Of a stretch of DNA of 64,000 nt, positions 16,883 to 25,323 are shown one piece after another. Under the pieces are notes generated by a model. The model worked only from the letters and a program-made list of their open reading frames with translations, ran no database searches and was not told where the DNA came from. Numbering within the stretch: position 1 is the stretch's first letter; each line of letters starts with the position of its first letter. The stretch is from Pseudomonas sp. URMO17WK12:I2. Its GTDB lineage: Bacteria; Pseudomonadota; Gammaproteobacteria; Pseudomonadales; Pseudomonadaceae. The stretch is from assembly GCF_003253735.1 (NCBI RefSeq), contig NZ_QKYW01000003.1, positions 1 to 64,000 of the forward strand, read 5' to 3'. Position numbers and translations under genes: made by a program.

Positions 16883-16898
16883 GAGTACAGTTGTACTC
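16883..16898. promoter_or_regulatory. FabR/DesT-like operator upstream of fabA
   Basis: GAGTACAGTTGTACTC is a perfect 7-2-7 inverted repeat. FabR in enterics and DesT in P. aeruginosa bind palindromes with a GTACA-N2-TGTAC-like core upstream of fabA/fabB and desaturase genes, so this is a good candidate site for sensing the unsaturated/saturated acyl-CoA balance. On the minus strand a possible TTGCCG -35 lies just before it. No regulator gene is nearby. Confidence 0.6.
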
Positions 16899-17042
16899 TG
16901 CAGGCGGCAATGGTGTCACAGAAGCCCCTTTGATGCCCACTTCAACCAGCAAGCGTGCAGTATTTTCGCCTATCTGACTAGAGGTTGCGAGTGTTGCGCG
17001 CCTGCGTAAAGCGCTATTCGCTTGCCTACGGCGCAGCTGGCG

Positions 17043-18962
17043 TCAGTTCGCTGCGCTGTCAGCCGACAGCCAGCGATCGAGCACGTCCTGCAGTTCCATG
17101 CGTTTGAACGGCTTGGCGAGGTAATCGTTCATTCCGGCTTGCAGGCAGGCCTCGCGGTCGCCCTGCAGGGCGTTGGCGGTAAGGGCGATGATGGGCAGGC
17201 GCCCCTGGGCGCCGAGGTCGCGAATACGCCGGGTGGCTTCGTAGCCATCCATGACCGGCAGGCGGCAGTCCATCAACACGGCGGCGAAGCTCCGCTCCCG
17301 GACCGCAGAGACGGCCTGGGCGCCATCGCCGACCAGTTCGACCTGGTATCCCAGGCTGCGCAGCATGGCTTCGATCACCGTCTGGTTGACCGCGTTGTCT
17401 TCCACCAGCAATACCGAGCGTACGGCCGCTGCAGAAGGTGCACTGACGGCCGTAAGGGCGGGCAGCTGCGGCTGCTGGGCGGAAAATGGCAGGGGGATTT
17501 CCAGGGTAAAGCAGGAGCCGCGGCCCGGTTCGCTCTGCGCCTTGAGCGTACCGCCCATGCATTCGGCAAGGGTTCGGGCGATCGGCAGACCCAGGCCGGT
17601 GCCGCCGTAGCGCCGGGAGATCGAGTTGTCGGCCTGCTGGAAGGCGTCGAACATGGTGTCCAGGCGCTCGGCGCTGATGCCGATCCCGGTGTCGTGCACC
17701 TTGCAGGTGAACCACAACACCTGATTGTCCAGGGCTTGCCAATGGGCCTCGATACGCACTTCGCCACGTTCGGTGAACTTCAGCGCATTGCCGATCAGGT
17801 TGACCAGAATCTGCCGCAGGCGGGTCGGGTCGCCCTGAACCTGCGGCGCCGGCAGGGTGTCGTCCAAGTCCAGGCGCAGCCGCAGGCCGCGCTGCTGGGC
17901 ACTGTGCTGGAAGGCCTGCTGGGCGGCCTTGAGCAGGGTCGGCAGGTTGAAACTGATCAGTTCGAGTTCCAGCGCCCCGCGTTCGATACGCGAGAAGTCG
18001 AGGATGTCATTGATCACCTTCAGCAGGTGCTCGGTGGACTCCATGGCCAGCGCGGCGTATTCGTGCTGCTCCTCGCTCATGTCGGTGGTCTCGAGCAATT
18101 GCAGCATGCCGAGTACGCCGTTCATCGGGGTGCGCAGTTCATGGCTCATCATGGCCAGGAAGTCGGATTTGGCCCGGTTGGCCAGGTCGGATTCCTCGCG
18201 TGCCTTGATCAGCAGGGTCATGGCCTGCTGCTGTTCCTGGGCGGCATTGTTCAGCCCGTTGGCCAGGTTATTGATATGCCTGGCCAGCGTCGCCAGCTCG
18301 CCGCCGCCGACCTCGGGAAGGGTCGCCTGGTAGTTGCCCGCCTGGATGGCGGTGACGGCATCGCTCATCGCGCTCAGCGGTCTGGACAGGCGACTGGCCA
18401 GGCGCCGCGCCAGCAGGAAGGTCAGTAGCAGGGCGAAGAGCACCAGTGCGGCGACCTTGAGGAGGATTTCCTGTTGGCGGGAATTGAAGGCTTCACTGGA
18501 CATGCCGACTACCACGCGGCCCAGGTAATCGGCGCCAGGCGGCTCGGCAGCAGGTGGGTGGGCGTCACCGAAATCGTTGCCGAGGTCGACCTGCTGCTGC
18601 TGAATGGGCGCCTGGAAGATGTCCAGATGGGCGTTGCCGGCATGCAGGTGATCGGGTTGCTCGAGATAAGCCAGGATGTTTTCGTCACGGTCGCGCACCT
18701 CGACGAAGCGCACATGGGGCGTTTTCAACGTGGCCTGCAGCAGCGACTCCAGTACCCGGCGGTTACCGGAGATGACCCCGTACTCGGTGGCAGGGGCCAG
18801 CTGGCTGGCGATCAACTGACCGGTGTGGTTGATCTCCGCGCGCAGGTCCTGCAGGCGATTGAAGGTCAGAAAACCGGTCAGCAGCAGGGTCAGCAGCAGA
18901 GCCGGGCCTACGCTGATCAGCTGGGTGCGGACGTGGATGTTCCAGCCTCGCCACAGTTTCAT
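17043..18962 (-). CDS. Hybrid sensor histidine kinase (PA1611-like)
   Basis: 639 residues: TM1 (about 17-36), a periplasmic sensor (about 40-165), TM2 (169-187), HAMP, a HisKA domain with phospho-acceptor His274 in MMSHELRTPMNG, an HATPase domain, and a C-terminal receiver (about 515-630) with VLLVEDNAVNQ and the phospho-Asp in VLMDCRLPVMDG. There is no Hpt domain, so phosphate must pass to a separate Hpt protein. Position next to fabA and near gpsA matches P. aeruginosa PA1611, which (from memory) interacts with RetS and signals through HptB in the Gac network. Its ATG overlaps the stop of the substrate-binding protein gene (ATGA), suggesting that protein feeds the sensor. Confidence 0.9.
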   Translation of the reverse strand: MKLWRGWNIHVRTQLISVGPALLLTLLLTGFLTFNRLQDLRAEINHTGQLIASQLAPATEYGVISGNRRVLESLLQATLKTPHVRFVEVRDRDENILAYLEQPDHLHAGNAHLDIFQAPIQQQQVDLGNDFGDAHPPAAEPPGADYLGRVVVGMSSEAFNSRQQEILLKVAALVLFALLLTFLLARRLASRLSRPLSAMSDAVTAIQAGNYQATLPEVGGGELATLARHINNLANGLNNAAQEQQQAMTLLIKAREESDLANRAKSDFLAMMSHELRTPMNGVLGMLQLLETTDMSEEQHEYAALAMESTEHLLKVINDILDFSRIERGALELELISFNLPTLLKAAQQAFQHSAQQRGLRLRLDLDDTLPAPQVQGDPTRLRQILVNLIGNALKFTERGEVRIEAHWQALDNQVLWFTCKVHDTGIGISAERLDTMFDAFQQADNSISRRYGGTGLGLPIARTLAECMGGTLKAQSEPGRGSCFTLEIPLPFSAQQPQLPALTAVSAPSAAAVRSVLLVEDNAVNQTVIEAMLRSLGYQVELVGDGAQAVSAVRERSFAAVLMDCRLPVMDGYEATRRIRDLGAQGRLPIIALTANALQGDREACLQAGMNDYLAKPFKRMELQDVLDRWLSADSAAN

Positions 18963-19867
18963 GGCGTGTCTCCTTGCGCTAGATGCCGGGCCAGTTCCGC
19001 GTCGCTGGGCAGGGTGATACCCAGCGTGCGCGCCACCTGCGGGTTGCCGAGCACCCCGAAGGTGTTCGAATAGGTACCCACCGGCCACTGCGTCGGCGCC
19101 TGGTCGAGCAGCTGGTTCAGGGTGGCGACCCAGTCGTCCTGGTCGGCGTAGGTGCTGGCCAGGCTGCCGGCACGCACGAAACCTGCGCTCGGGCCGATCA
19201 GTGCGTGCTGCTGGCCATAGCTGGTCAGCAGCAGGGTCTTGGCGGTCAGCGGGTTGTAGAGGTCGTCATCGGCGATGGCGAGCAGCACGTCGCTGACGCC
19301 GAGCAAGCGAGTCACCGGCTGGCTGTCACGGGTATCCGGCCAGCTCTGCGCCACGATCTCGAGACCCAGCCCGCTGGCGGCCTGCTGCAGCTCCTGGATC
19401 AGGAACTCGCTGTGCGGGTGATGCAGTACGCCCACCCGCGTGGCCTTTGGCAGTAGATGCCTGAGCAGGCGCAGCTGGCGGCGTGGGGAAGGGTCCTGCC
19501 AAAGCACGCTGAGGTTCGCCGGCTGGCGCTCGCCAAGGGTCTCGCGGGCCTGGGTTTTATTGATCTGCAGCACCAGCGTCGGCGGACCATTGGGCGATTC
19601 CACGCGCCAGGCCAGCGCCGCCTGGCCGAACAGGATCAGGCGCGTATCGCCGGGCATCTGGTCGAGCGGCGGCATTTCGTTCAGGGGCACGATGTGAACG
19701 TGATCGGCGGGGCGTGCCGCTGCCAGCGCGTTGCCGAAATGCGCCAGGGTGCTGGTATCGCCTGCCGTGCTCAGCAGCAGCTCAGCCGCCTGTGCCTGGG
19801 GGGTAAGCAGGAACAGTAAGAGCAGGGCGCGGCAAATCCATGCGCGGCACGGGCGATTACGGGTCAT
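18959..19867 (-). CDS. Periplasmic ABC-type substrate-binding-like protein
   Basis: 302 residues with a signal peptide (1-27, ending AQA). The fold is that of PF04392-type substrate-binding proteins (ATRVGVLHHPHSEFLIQELQQAASGLGLE, GVSDVLLAIADDDLYNP, LLTSYGQQHALIGPSAGFVRAGSLAS). No transporter permease or ATPase is nearby. Instead the gene overlaps the hybrid kinase gene by ATGA, so I infer a periplasmic ligand-binding partner of the kinase rather than an uptake component. It is the first gene of the two-gene operon; the 284 bp between it and gpsA are the divergent control region. Confidence 0.8.
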   Translation of the reverse strand: MTRNRPCRAWICRALLLLFLLTPQAQAAELLLSTAGDTSTLAHFGNALAAARPADHVHIVPLNEMPPLDQMPGDTRLILFGQAALAWRVESPNGPPTLVLQINKTQARETLGERQPANLSVLWQDPSPRRQLRLLRHLLPKATRVGVLHHPHSEFLIQELQQAASGLGLEIVAQSWPDTRDSQPVTRLLGVSDVLLAIADDDLYNPLTAKTLLLTSYGQQHALIGPSAGFVRAGSLASTYADQDDWVATLNQLLDQAPTQWPVGTYSNTFGVLGNPQVARTLGITLPSDAELARHLAQGDTP

Positions 19868-20109
19868 CTAGGCGGCGGATCCGGTAGGCGGCATCAGGCT
19901 GGGCACGCAGAGGCGAGCGATGTCGCCCGCAATATGGATTGATCAACGACAATGATAGACGTCACGCAACGGCCCTGTTCGCGCAGAGCGCGCATGGTAA
20001 CCGAGCGGCGTCGCATTGCCAGCCATGCCGCGCCAAAAACGCGACTGCCTCACGGAGGCCGGACGAAGCGGCGCCGCACCACAAGGCTGGTCGTGGAAAC
20101 TGCTAACCG

Positions 20110-20115
20110 TATAAT
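20110..20115 (+). promoter_or_regulatory. -10 box of probable gpsA promoter
   Basis: A perfect TATAAT hexamer 37 bp before the gpsA start. The -35 region 16-18 bp upstream (around CTGGTC) is poor, so an activator or weak promoter is possible. The remainder of the divergent region 19868-20151 shows no further feature I can support. Confidence 0.45.
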
Positions 20116-20151
20116 GCCTGCCACTTGCACAGCATTCACAACGGACTGGTC

Positions 20152-21174
20152 ATGACTCAACAGCAACCTATCGCAGTACTGGGTGGCGGCAGCTTCGGCA
20201 CCGCCATCGCGAACCTGCTGGCGCAGAATGGGCACCGCGTTCTGCACTGGATGCGCGACCCCGTGCAGGCTGAAGCCATTCGCACCCATCGGGAAAACCC
20301 TCGTTATCTAAAGGGTGTCAAGGTGCTCGACGGCGTGGAGCCGACCACCGATCTGCCGGCGGCACTGCAGGCGTGCGAGCTGGCATTCGTGGCGCTGCCC
20401 TCGAGCGCGCTGCGTCAAGTGCTGCAGCCGGTGTCCGGGCTGTTGGCCGGCAAACAGCTGGTCAGCACCACCAAAGGCATCGAGGCGCAGACCTTCAAGC
20501 TGATGAGCGAGATCATCGAGGAGGTCGCTCCCCAGGCGCGCATCGGCGTGCTCTCCGGGCCGAACCTGGCCAAGGAGATCGCCGCCCATACGCTGACCGC
20601 CACCGTGGTGGCCAGCGAGGACGAGGCGCTGTGCCGCACGGTGCAGGAAGTGCTGCACGGGCGCACCTTCAGGGTCTACGCCAGTGCCGATCGCTTCGGC
20701 GTCGAGCTGGGCGGGGCGTTGAAGAATGTCTACGCGATCATCGCCGGCATGGCCGCGGCGCTGGGCATGGGCGAGAACACCAAGAGCATGTTGATCACCC
20801 GGGCCCTGGCGGAAATGACCCGCTTCGCCGTGCACCTGGGCGCCAACCCCATGACGTTCCTGGGCCTCGCCGGGGTGGGCGATCTGATCGTCACCTGTTC
20901 GTCGCCGAAAAGCCGCAACTACCAGGTCGGCTTCGCCCTGGGCGAGGGCCTGAGCCTGCAGGAGGCCGTCGAGCGCCTCGGCGAGGTGGCCGAAGGCGTC
21001 AACACCATCAAGGTGCTCAAGGCCAAGGCGGAAGAGCTGCAGGTTTACATGCCGCTGGTGGCGGGGCTGCACGCGATCCTGTTCGAAGGGCGTACCCTCG
21101 ATCAGGTCATCGAGGCGCTGATGCGTGCCGAGCCCAAGACCGATGTCGATTTTATTCCAGCCACCGGCTTCTGA
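20152..21174 (+). CDS. gpsA: Glycerol-3-phosphate dehydrogenase [NAD(P)+]
   Basis: GpsA reduces dihydroxyacetone phosphate to sn-glycerol-3-phosphate, the backbone of phospholipids. The 340 residues begin with a Rossmann nucleotide site ([13 protein letters not shown]) and contain [17 protein letters not shown] and the catalytic Lys in [13 protein letters not shown], then a C-terminal helical domain ([14 protein letters not shown]). The start at 20152 is chosen because family members begin with a few residues before the Rossmann strand; an in-frame upstream start at 20125 is unlikely. It leads a run of + strand genes (DUF4389, sixA) that are probably cotranscribed. Confidence 0.97.
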   Translation: MTQQQPIAVLGGGSFGTAIANLLAQNGHRVLHWMRDPVQAEAIRTHRENPRYLKGVKVLDGVEPTTDLPAALQACELAFVALPSSALRQVLQPVSGLLAGKQLVSTTKGIEAQTFKLMSEIIEEVAPQARIGVLSGPNLAKEIAAHTLTATVVASEDEALCRTVQEVLHGRTFRVYASADRFGVELGGALKNVYAIIAGMAAALGMGENTKSMLITRALAEMTRFAVHLGANPMTFLGLAGVGDLIVTCSSPKSRNYQVGFALGEGLSLQEAVERLGEVAEGVNTIKVLKAKAEELQVYMPLVAGLHAILFEGRTLDQVIEALMRAEPKTDVDFIPATGF

Positions 21175-21185
21175 GGACAATCGTT

Positions 21186-21524
21186 ATGAATGACCACCCC
21201 AAGGGCGAGCCCATCGGCCTGCGCGTCGTCTGGATGCTGCTGTTTCTGTTCGTCTGGCAACTGGCGGAACTGCTGCTGGCCGGCGTCGTGCTGCTGCAAC
21301 TGATCTATCGATTCATCTATGGCGCGCCGAATGCCGGCCTGCTGGCTTTTGGCGACAGCCTCAGCCAATACCTGGCCGAGATCGGCCGCTTTGGCACCTT
21401 CAACACCGAGGCCAAGCCCTGGCCATTCGCTGATTGGCCGGCTCCGCGTCCAGCGCAGGGCGAGGCGGCGCACAGCGTACCGCCGGCCCCTCACCCTGTG
21501 CGCGACGAGGAACCTAAACCATGA
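21186..21524 (+). CDS. DUF4389 domain-containing membrane protein
   Basis: 112 residues. The N-terminal part has one long or two short hydrophobic helices (VVWMLLFLFVWQLAELLLAGVVLLQLIYRFIYG) followed by DSLSQYLAEIGRFGTFNTEAKPWPF, the DUF4389 signature. The tail is proline-rich and cytoplasmic. Function unknown. It starts 11 bp after gpsA and ends 10 bp before sixA, so it belongs to that operon. Other reading frames over gpsA are open but are not genes. Confidence 0.85.
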   Translation: MNDHPKGEPIGLRVVWMLLFLFVWQLAELLLAGVVLLQLIYRFIYGAPNAGLLAFGDSLSQYLAEIGRFGTFNTEAKPWPFADWPAPRPAQGEAAHSVPPAPHPVRDEEPKP

Positions 21525-21534
21525 GCAACCCAGC

Positions 21535-21993
21535 ATGAAGCTCTGGTTGCTGCGCCACGGGCAAGCTCAGGCCGAGGCGCGTAGCGATGCGCAGCGTGAA
21601 TTGACGCCCTATGGTCGCGAAGAGGTGCTGCAGTCACTCGAGCATCTGCGTGGTTGCTCCCTCGACGCGATCTTCGTCAGCCCCTACATACGCGCGCAGC
21701 AGACGGCTGCATTGATCGTTGCGGGGCTCGCTTTGCGATGCCCGCTACAGACTGTGCCCTGGCTGACGCCTGACAGCGACCCTCGTGACAGCCTGACAAG
21801 GCTGCAGCGCCTGGCGGGTGACAACGTGCTGCTGGTATCTCACCAGCCTTTCATCGGCGCGCTGGGTGGTTTGCTGGTGCATGGCCACCGGCAACAGCCA
21901 CTGGCCATGCATACCGCCAGCCTGGCGCTGCTCGAGGGCGAGGACTTGCTTGCCGGGCTGATGAATTTGCAGCTGTTGGCGCATCCTGACTAG
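21535..21993 (+). CDS. sixA: Phosphohistidine phosphatase
   Basis: SixA is a small histidine-phosphatase superfamily enzyme (152 residues) that removes phosphate from phosphohistidine, for example on Hpt domains or PTS proteins. Visible residues are the RHG signature in LLRHGQAQ (His8), the SPYIRAQQTA arginine, and the second His in VSHQPFIG. The ATG at 21535 overlaps nothing but lies 10 bp after the DUF4389 gene. A Hpt-directed phosphatase near a hybrid kinase without Hpt is suggestive, but this proximity is ancestral synteny and proves no link. Confidence 0.92.
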   Translation: MKLWLLRHGQAQAEARSDAQRELTPYGREEVLQSLEHLRGCSLDAIFVSPYIRAQQTAALIVAGLALRCPLQTVPWLTPDSDPRDSLTRLQRLAGDNVLLVSHQPFIGALGGLLVHGHRQQPLAMHTASLALLEGEDLLAGLMNLQLLAHPD

Positions 21994-22079
21994 CACTGCT
22001 CGCGCCATGGGCGCCGCCATGCTTGGCCCGGCCCAGCCGGGCCGCTACCTGCCAACCCCCATAACAACAAGGACTGACC

Positions 22080-22523
22080 ATGAGCCTCTGGCGCCAGACA
22101 CCCAATCTCGATGACCTGAACGCCGCGCAGCGCAACACCATTGGCGAGCTGCTGGATATCCGTTTTGAAGCGTTCGATGATGAGTCCATCACTGCCAGCA
22201 TGGCTGTTGACGCCCGTACGCATCAGCCTTACGGCCTGCTGCATGGCGGTGCCTCGGTGGTGCTGGCGGAAAGCCTGGGCTCTACCGCCAGCTACTTGTG
22301 CATCGACACGCAACAGTTCTACTGCGTGGGGCTCGAGGTCAACGCCAACCACCTGCGGGGGCTGCGTTCCGGGCGCGTTACCGCGGTCGCCAGGGCGGTG
22401 CACCTGGGCCGCACCACCCATGTATGGGATATCCGCCTCAGTGGTGATGACGGCAAGACCAGCTGCATTTCACGCCTGACCATGGCCATCGTGCCGCTCG
22501 GTAGCCAGCCGCCGCAGTCCTAG
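22080..22523 (+). CDS. Hotdog-fold thioesterase (PaaI/YdiI-like)
   Basis: 147 residues of the PaaI/EntH-YdiI hotdog family, which hydrolyse acyl- or aroyl-CoA thioesters. The active-site region is GLLHGGASVVLAESLGS (about residues 52-68), where the Glu is the catalytic base and the HGG backbone binds the thioester carbonyl. YdiI-type members act on DHNA-CoA, but Pseudomonas lacks menaquinone, so here a housekeeping CoA-release role is more likely. It is separated from sixA by 86 bp and may have its own promoter. Confidence 0.9.
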   Translation: MSLWRQTPNLDDLNAAQRNTIGELLDIRFEAFDDESITASMAVDARTHQPYGLLHGGASVVLAESLGSTASYLCIDTQQFYCVGLEVNANHLRGLRSGRVTAVARAVHLGRTTHVWDIRLSGDDGKTSCISRLTMAIVPLGSQPPQS

Positions 22524-22650
22524 TTATGTTTTTACGCGCATGGCGCTGCGCACTTGGCCGGAGCGTCGTCCTTCCTGACCGTTACGGGCGTTGCCGCCTG
22601 TCGCCGGCAGGCTGACAATCCCAGCATTGCCGGCCATCAGCGCGACTGCC

Positions 22651-23454
22651 ATGACCCAGCTCATTTTTTTCGCCCATGCCAACGGATTTCCGTCGGCCAC
22701 CTACCGCAAGCTGTTCGCGGCGCTGGCCCCTGAGTTTCAGGTACAGCACCTGGCGCAGCACGCCCACGATCCGCGATTTCCAGTGAACGACAGCTGGAGC
22801 AACCTCGTCGATGAGTTGCTGTATCACCTGGAGCGGTGCGACGGTCCGGTGTGGGGGGTGGGCCATTCGCTTGGTGGCTTGTTGCACTACCATGCTGCGC
22901 TGCGGCGGCCCGATCTTTATAGGGGCCTGGTGATGCTCGACTCTCCGGTACTGAGTCGTGTCGACCAACTGGTGATTCACGCGGCCAAACGCTTCGGTCT
23001 GATTGATCGCCTGACACCAGCCGGTCGCACGCTGGGGCGTCGTGAGCGTTTTGTCGACAGCCTGGAGGCGCGTCGCTACTTCGCCGAACGCACGCTGTTC
23101 AGCCGCTTCGATCCCGAATGCCTGGATGCCTACGTCGAGCACGGTTTGCAGCCCGTGGAGGAGGGGCTGCGCCTGAGTTTCGACCCGGCCACGGAGATCG
23201 GCATCTATCGCAGCGTCCCGCATACCAGTCCGGGGCTACCCCAGCAGTTGCAGGTGCCGCTGGCGCTGGTCAAGGGCGCCGAAAGCCGCGTCGTGCTTGC
23301 CCACCATGGACGCATGGCGCGTCGCGCACCGCGCGGCGAGTTCCTGATTCTGCCAGGCGGACACATGTTTCCGCTCGAACACCCGCACGCCACCGCGCAG
23401 CTGATCCGCAGCCTGTTCACGCGCTGGCAGGCGCCTGCCGAGGTCCTGCAGTGA
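22651..23454 (+). CDS. Alpha/beta hydrolase
   Basis: 267 residues of the alpha/beta hydrolase fold, with the nucleophile elbow GVGHSLGGLL (about residues 69-78), an oxyanion/HG segment FFAHANGFP at the start, and the C-terminal catalytic His in LPGGHMFPLEHP. The start at 22651 gives the typical length; no strong ribosome site is visible, and a longer frame to 22591 is open. Its stop overlaps a GTG start of a second hydrolase. Substrate unknown (esterase or lipase-like). Confidence 0.87.
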   Translation: MTQLIFFAHANGFPSATYRKLFAALAPEFQVQHLAQHAHDPRFPVNDSWSNLVDELLYHLERCDGPVWGVGHSLGGLLHYHAALRRPDLYRGLVMLDSPVLSRVDQLVIHAAKRFGLIDRLTPAGRTLGRRERFVDSLEARRYFAERTLFSRFDPECLDAYVEHGLQPVEEGLRLSFDPATEIGIYRSVPHTSPGLPQQLQVPLALVKGAESRVVLAHHGRMARRAPRGEFLILPGGHMFPLEHPHATAQLIRSLFTRWQAPAEVLQ

Positions 23455-24314
23455 GCCTCGTTCCCGACGAAATACGCCTGCGCCTGCCGCATATCGAATT
23501 GGCTGCTCAGGCCTACGGCCCGCCGGATGGACGCCCGGTCATCGCCCTGCATGGCTGGCTGGATAACGCCGCGACCTTCGCGCGCCTGGCGCCGAAGCTG
23601 CCGGGGCTGCGCATCATCGCCGTGGATCTTGCTGGTCATGGGCACTCAGAGCATCGCCCGCCTGGCGCCGGCTATGCCCTATGGGACTACGTGCACGACG
23701 TGCTGCTGGTCGCTGAACAGCTCGATTGGCCGCGCTTCAGCCTGCTGGGGCACTCCATGGGGGCCATCGTTTCAGTGTTGCTGGCAGCCACCTTTCCGGA
23801 AAAGGTGCAACGCCTGGCGCTTGTCGACGGGTTGATTCCGCCGACTACCGAGGCGGATGGCGCCGTCGCGACGCTCGCCCAGGCGTTGCAGGGGCGGCTG
23901 GCGCTGTCGGCCAAGCGAAAACCGCTGTACCCGAGTGTCGAGCGAGCGGCCCAGGTGCGCCAACGCGGCGTCGGCCATGTAAGCTTCGAGGCTGCTCAAT
24001 TGCTTGCGCATCGCGGGCTGATGCCTGTCGAGGAAGGCTTCACCTGGCGCACCGACAGTCGCCTTACGCTGGCAACGCCATTGCGCTTCACTCAGGCCCA
24101 CGTCAACGCTTTCGTCCGTGCACTGAGCTGTCCCGCCAAGCTGGTGGTGGCCGAGCAGGGCTTGCTGGCACATCGAGATGGTCTGGAGCAATTGCTGGCA
24201 AACACGTCGGTCAGTGTCGAGCGGCTACCTGGCGGTCACCACCTGCATCTGGACGACGAGCAGGGTGCGCAACTCGTAGCAGACTGTTTCAATCCATTCC
24301 TGAGTGCGCCTTGA
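23451..24314 (+). CDS. Alpha/beta hydrolase, GTG start
   Basis: 287 residues; begins with GTG at 23451 overlapping the upstream hydrolase stop (GTGA), which explains why no ATG is found at the natural N-terminus. Motifs: ALHGWLDNAATF (oxyanion hole, about residues 30-41), VDLAGHGHSEHRP, nucleophile elbow LLGHSMGAIVSVLL (about 100-113) and the C-terminal GGHHLHLDD His. It corresponds to the esterase/lipase that follows the first hydrolase in related genomes. The two coupled hydrolases may act on successive or alternative substrates. Confidence 0.88.
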   Translation: MSLVPDEIRLRLPHIELAAQAYGPPDGRPVIALHGWLDNAATFARLAPKLPGLRIIAVDLAGHGHSEHRPPGAGYALWDYVHDVLLVAEQLDWPRFSLLGHSMGAIVSVLLAATFPEKVQRLALVDGLIPPTTEADGAVATLAQALQGRLALSAKRKPLYPSVERAAQVRQRGVGHVSFEAAQLLAHRGLMPVEEGFTWRTDSRLTLATPLRFTQAHVNAFVRALSCPAKLVVAEQGLLAHRDGLEQLLANTSVSVERLPGGHHLHLDDEQGAQLVADCFNPFLSAP

Positions 24315-24364
24315 CGGCCCGTTGCAACTGGGGAAAGGTGTCGGGCACTGCCATGGAGATCTGC

Positions 24365-24484
24365 ATGACCGACCTGTTTATCACGGCGCTGGACGCGCTG
24401 CCTGCGAGCCCTGCCGCTCACCCCCAGCCTGCCTATTCGCTGATGCTTTCCGCCGTTGGGGTAAGAGGGGCTGCATGCGTCTGA
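24365..24484 (+). CDS. Small ORF, 39 residues, coupled to DUF4892 gene
   Basis: A short frame beginning MTDLFITALDALPASPAAHP has GGAG six bases before its ATG. Its stop overlaps the start of the DUF4892 gene by 10 bp (ATGCGTCTGA). The position and good ribosome site suggest it is translated and couples translation into the next gene. It has no signal peptide or membrane helix and is not similar to anything I recognise. It could be a chance frame; conservation in relatives would decide. Confidence 0.4.
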   Translation: MTDLFITALDALPASPAAHPQPAYSLMLSAVGVRGAACV

Positions 24485-25275
24485 GTTACCTGCTTGCACT
24501 GATGGTGATCAGCCCATTCGCCAGTGCCGATGTGGCCGGTAGCCGCGATCTCGATGTGCTGCCGCGTTTTCCTGGCAGCGAAATCGTCAATTTCAAGGAA
24601 CAGGCCGATCAGGAGCGCCTTTACCCGCAAGGCACCATCCGCCGTATCAGCGGGCGCCTGCGCTATGAGCGCGAGGTGCTGGTGCAGGGCGCGCTGACAT
24701 CTGTCACTTACGAGTTGCCTGCCACCCACACCGCCGACGAAGTGTTCACTGCAGCACGCGAGGCATTGCAGAACCAGGACGCCCAGTTGCTTTACTGGTG
24801 CCAGGGACGCGAGTGCGGCTCCAGCAGCCTGTGGGCCAACTCGGTGTTCGGCAACTCCACGCTGTACGGCTCCGATAATCAGCAGGCATACGCGCTGCTG
24901 CGTCTGGCCGAGCCCCGCCACGATAGCCTCGTGGCCATCTACAGCATCACCCGCGGCAATCGCCGCGCCTACCTGCACGCAGAGCTGCTGACGGCTGACC
25001 AGCCATTGGCCAAGGTATTGCCCACGCCTGCCACGCTGTCGCGACAGCTGAAAAGCACTGGTGAGCTGCGGCTGCCGGGGCAGGATGAGCCCAAGCCCGA
25101 GTGGACGGAACTGCTGGCGCGCAGCCTCAACCTCGATAGCACCCTGCGGGTCAGCTTGTCCGGTGCCAATGCCGAAGCCTGGCGCGAGGCATTGATCGAG
25201 CAGCAGGTCAGGGCCGCCCGCCTGGAAGTTGGCGAGAGCAGTGGCGACGGTTTGCGTATCGACGTGCTACGTTGA
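24475..25275 (+). CDS. DUF4892 domain-containing secreted protein
   Basis: 266 residues with a signal peptide (1-18, ending ASA) and a DUF4892 domain in the N-terminal two thirds (DLDVLPRFPGSEIVNFKEQ, LLYWCQGRECGSSSLWANSVFG, YAYALLRL-like core). The C-terminal 80 residues (about STGELRLPGQDEP onward) resemble an OmpA-like or charged periplasmic tail only vaguely. The CxGRECGSSSLWAN segment with two cysteines could form a disulfide. Function unknown. The start overlaps a 39-residue small ORF. Confidence 0.82.
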   Translation: MRLSYLLALMVISPFASADVAGSRDLDVLPRFPGSEIVNFKEQADQERLYPQGTIRRISGRLRYEREVLVQGALTSVTYELPATHTADEVFTAAREALQNQDAQLLYWCQGRECGSSSLWANSVFGNSTLYGSDNQQAYALLRLAEPRHDSLVAIYSITRGNRRAYLHAELLTADQPLAKVLPTPATLSRQLKSTGELRLPGQDEPKPEWTELLARSLNLDSTLRVSLSGANAEAWREALIEQQVRAARLEVGESSGDGLRIDVLR

Positions 25276-25323
25276 GCGCGCCCGTTGTAACGGCCCTGTC
25301 TGGTTTTCTGGAAACACTGAAAA

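Noticed and set aside
18474..19073. Long + strand frame opposite the kinase gene
   Set aside because: It is an antisense shadow of a well-supported kinase with no recognisable motif.
19935..19945. TTGATCAA near 19938 as an ANR box
   Set aside because: The two half-sites touch with no N4 spacer, so the consensus is not met.
20373..21174. Long frame over gpsA in another reading frame (GRGAG-rich)
   Set aside because: It is a GC-skewed shadow of gpsA; only its 3' part from 21186 is a true gene (DUF4389).
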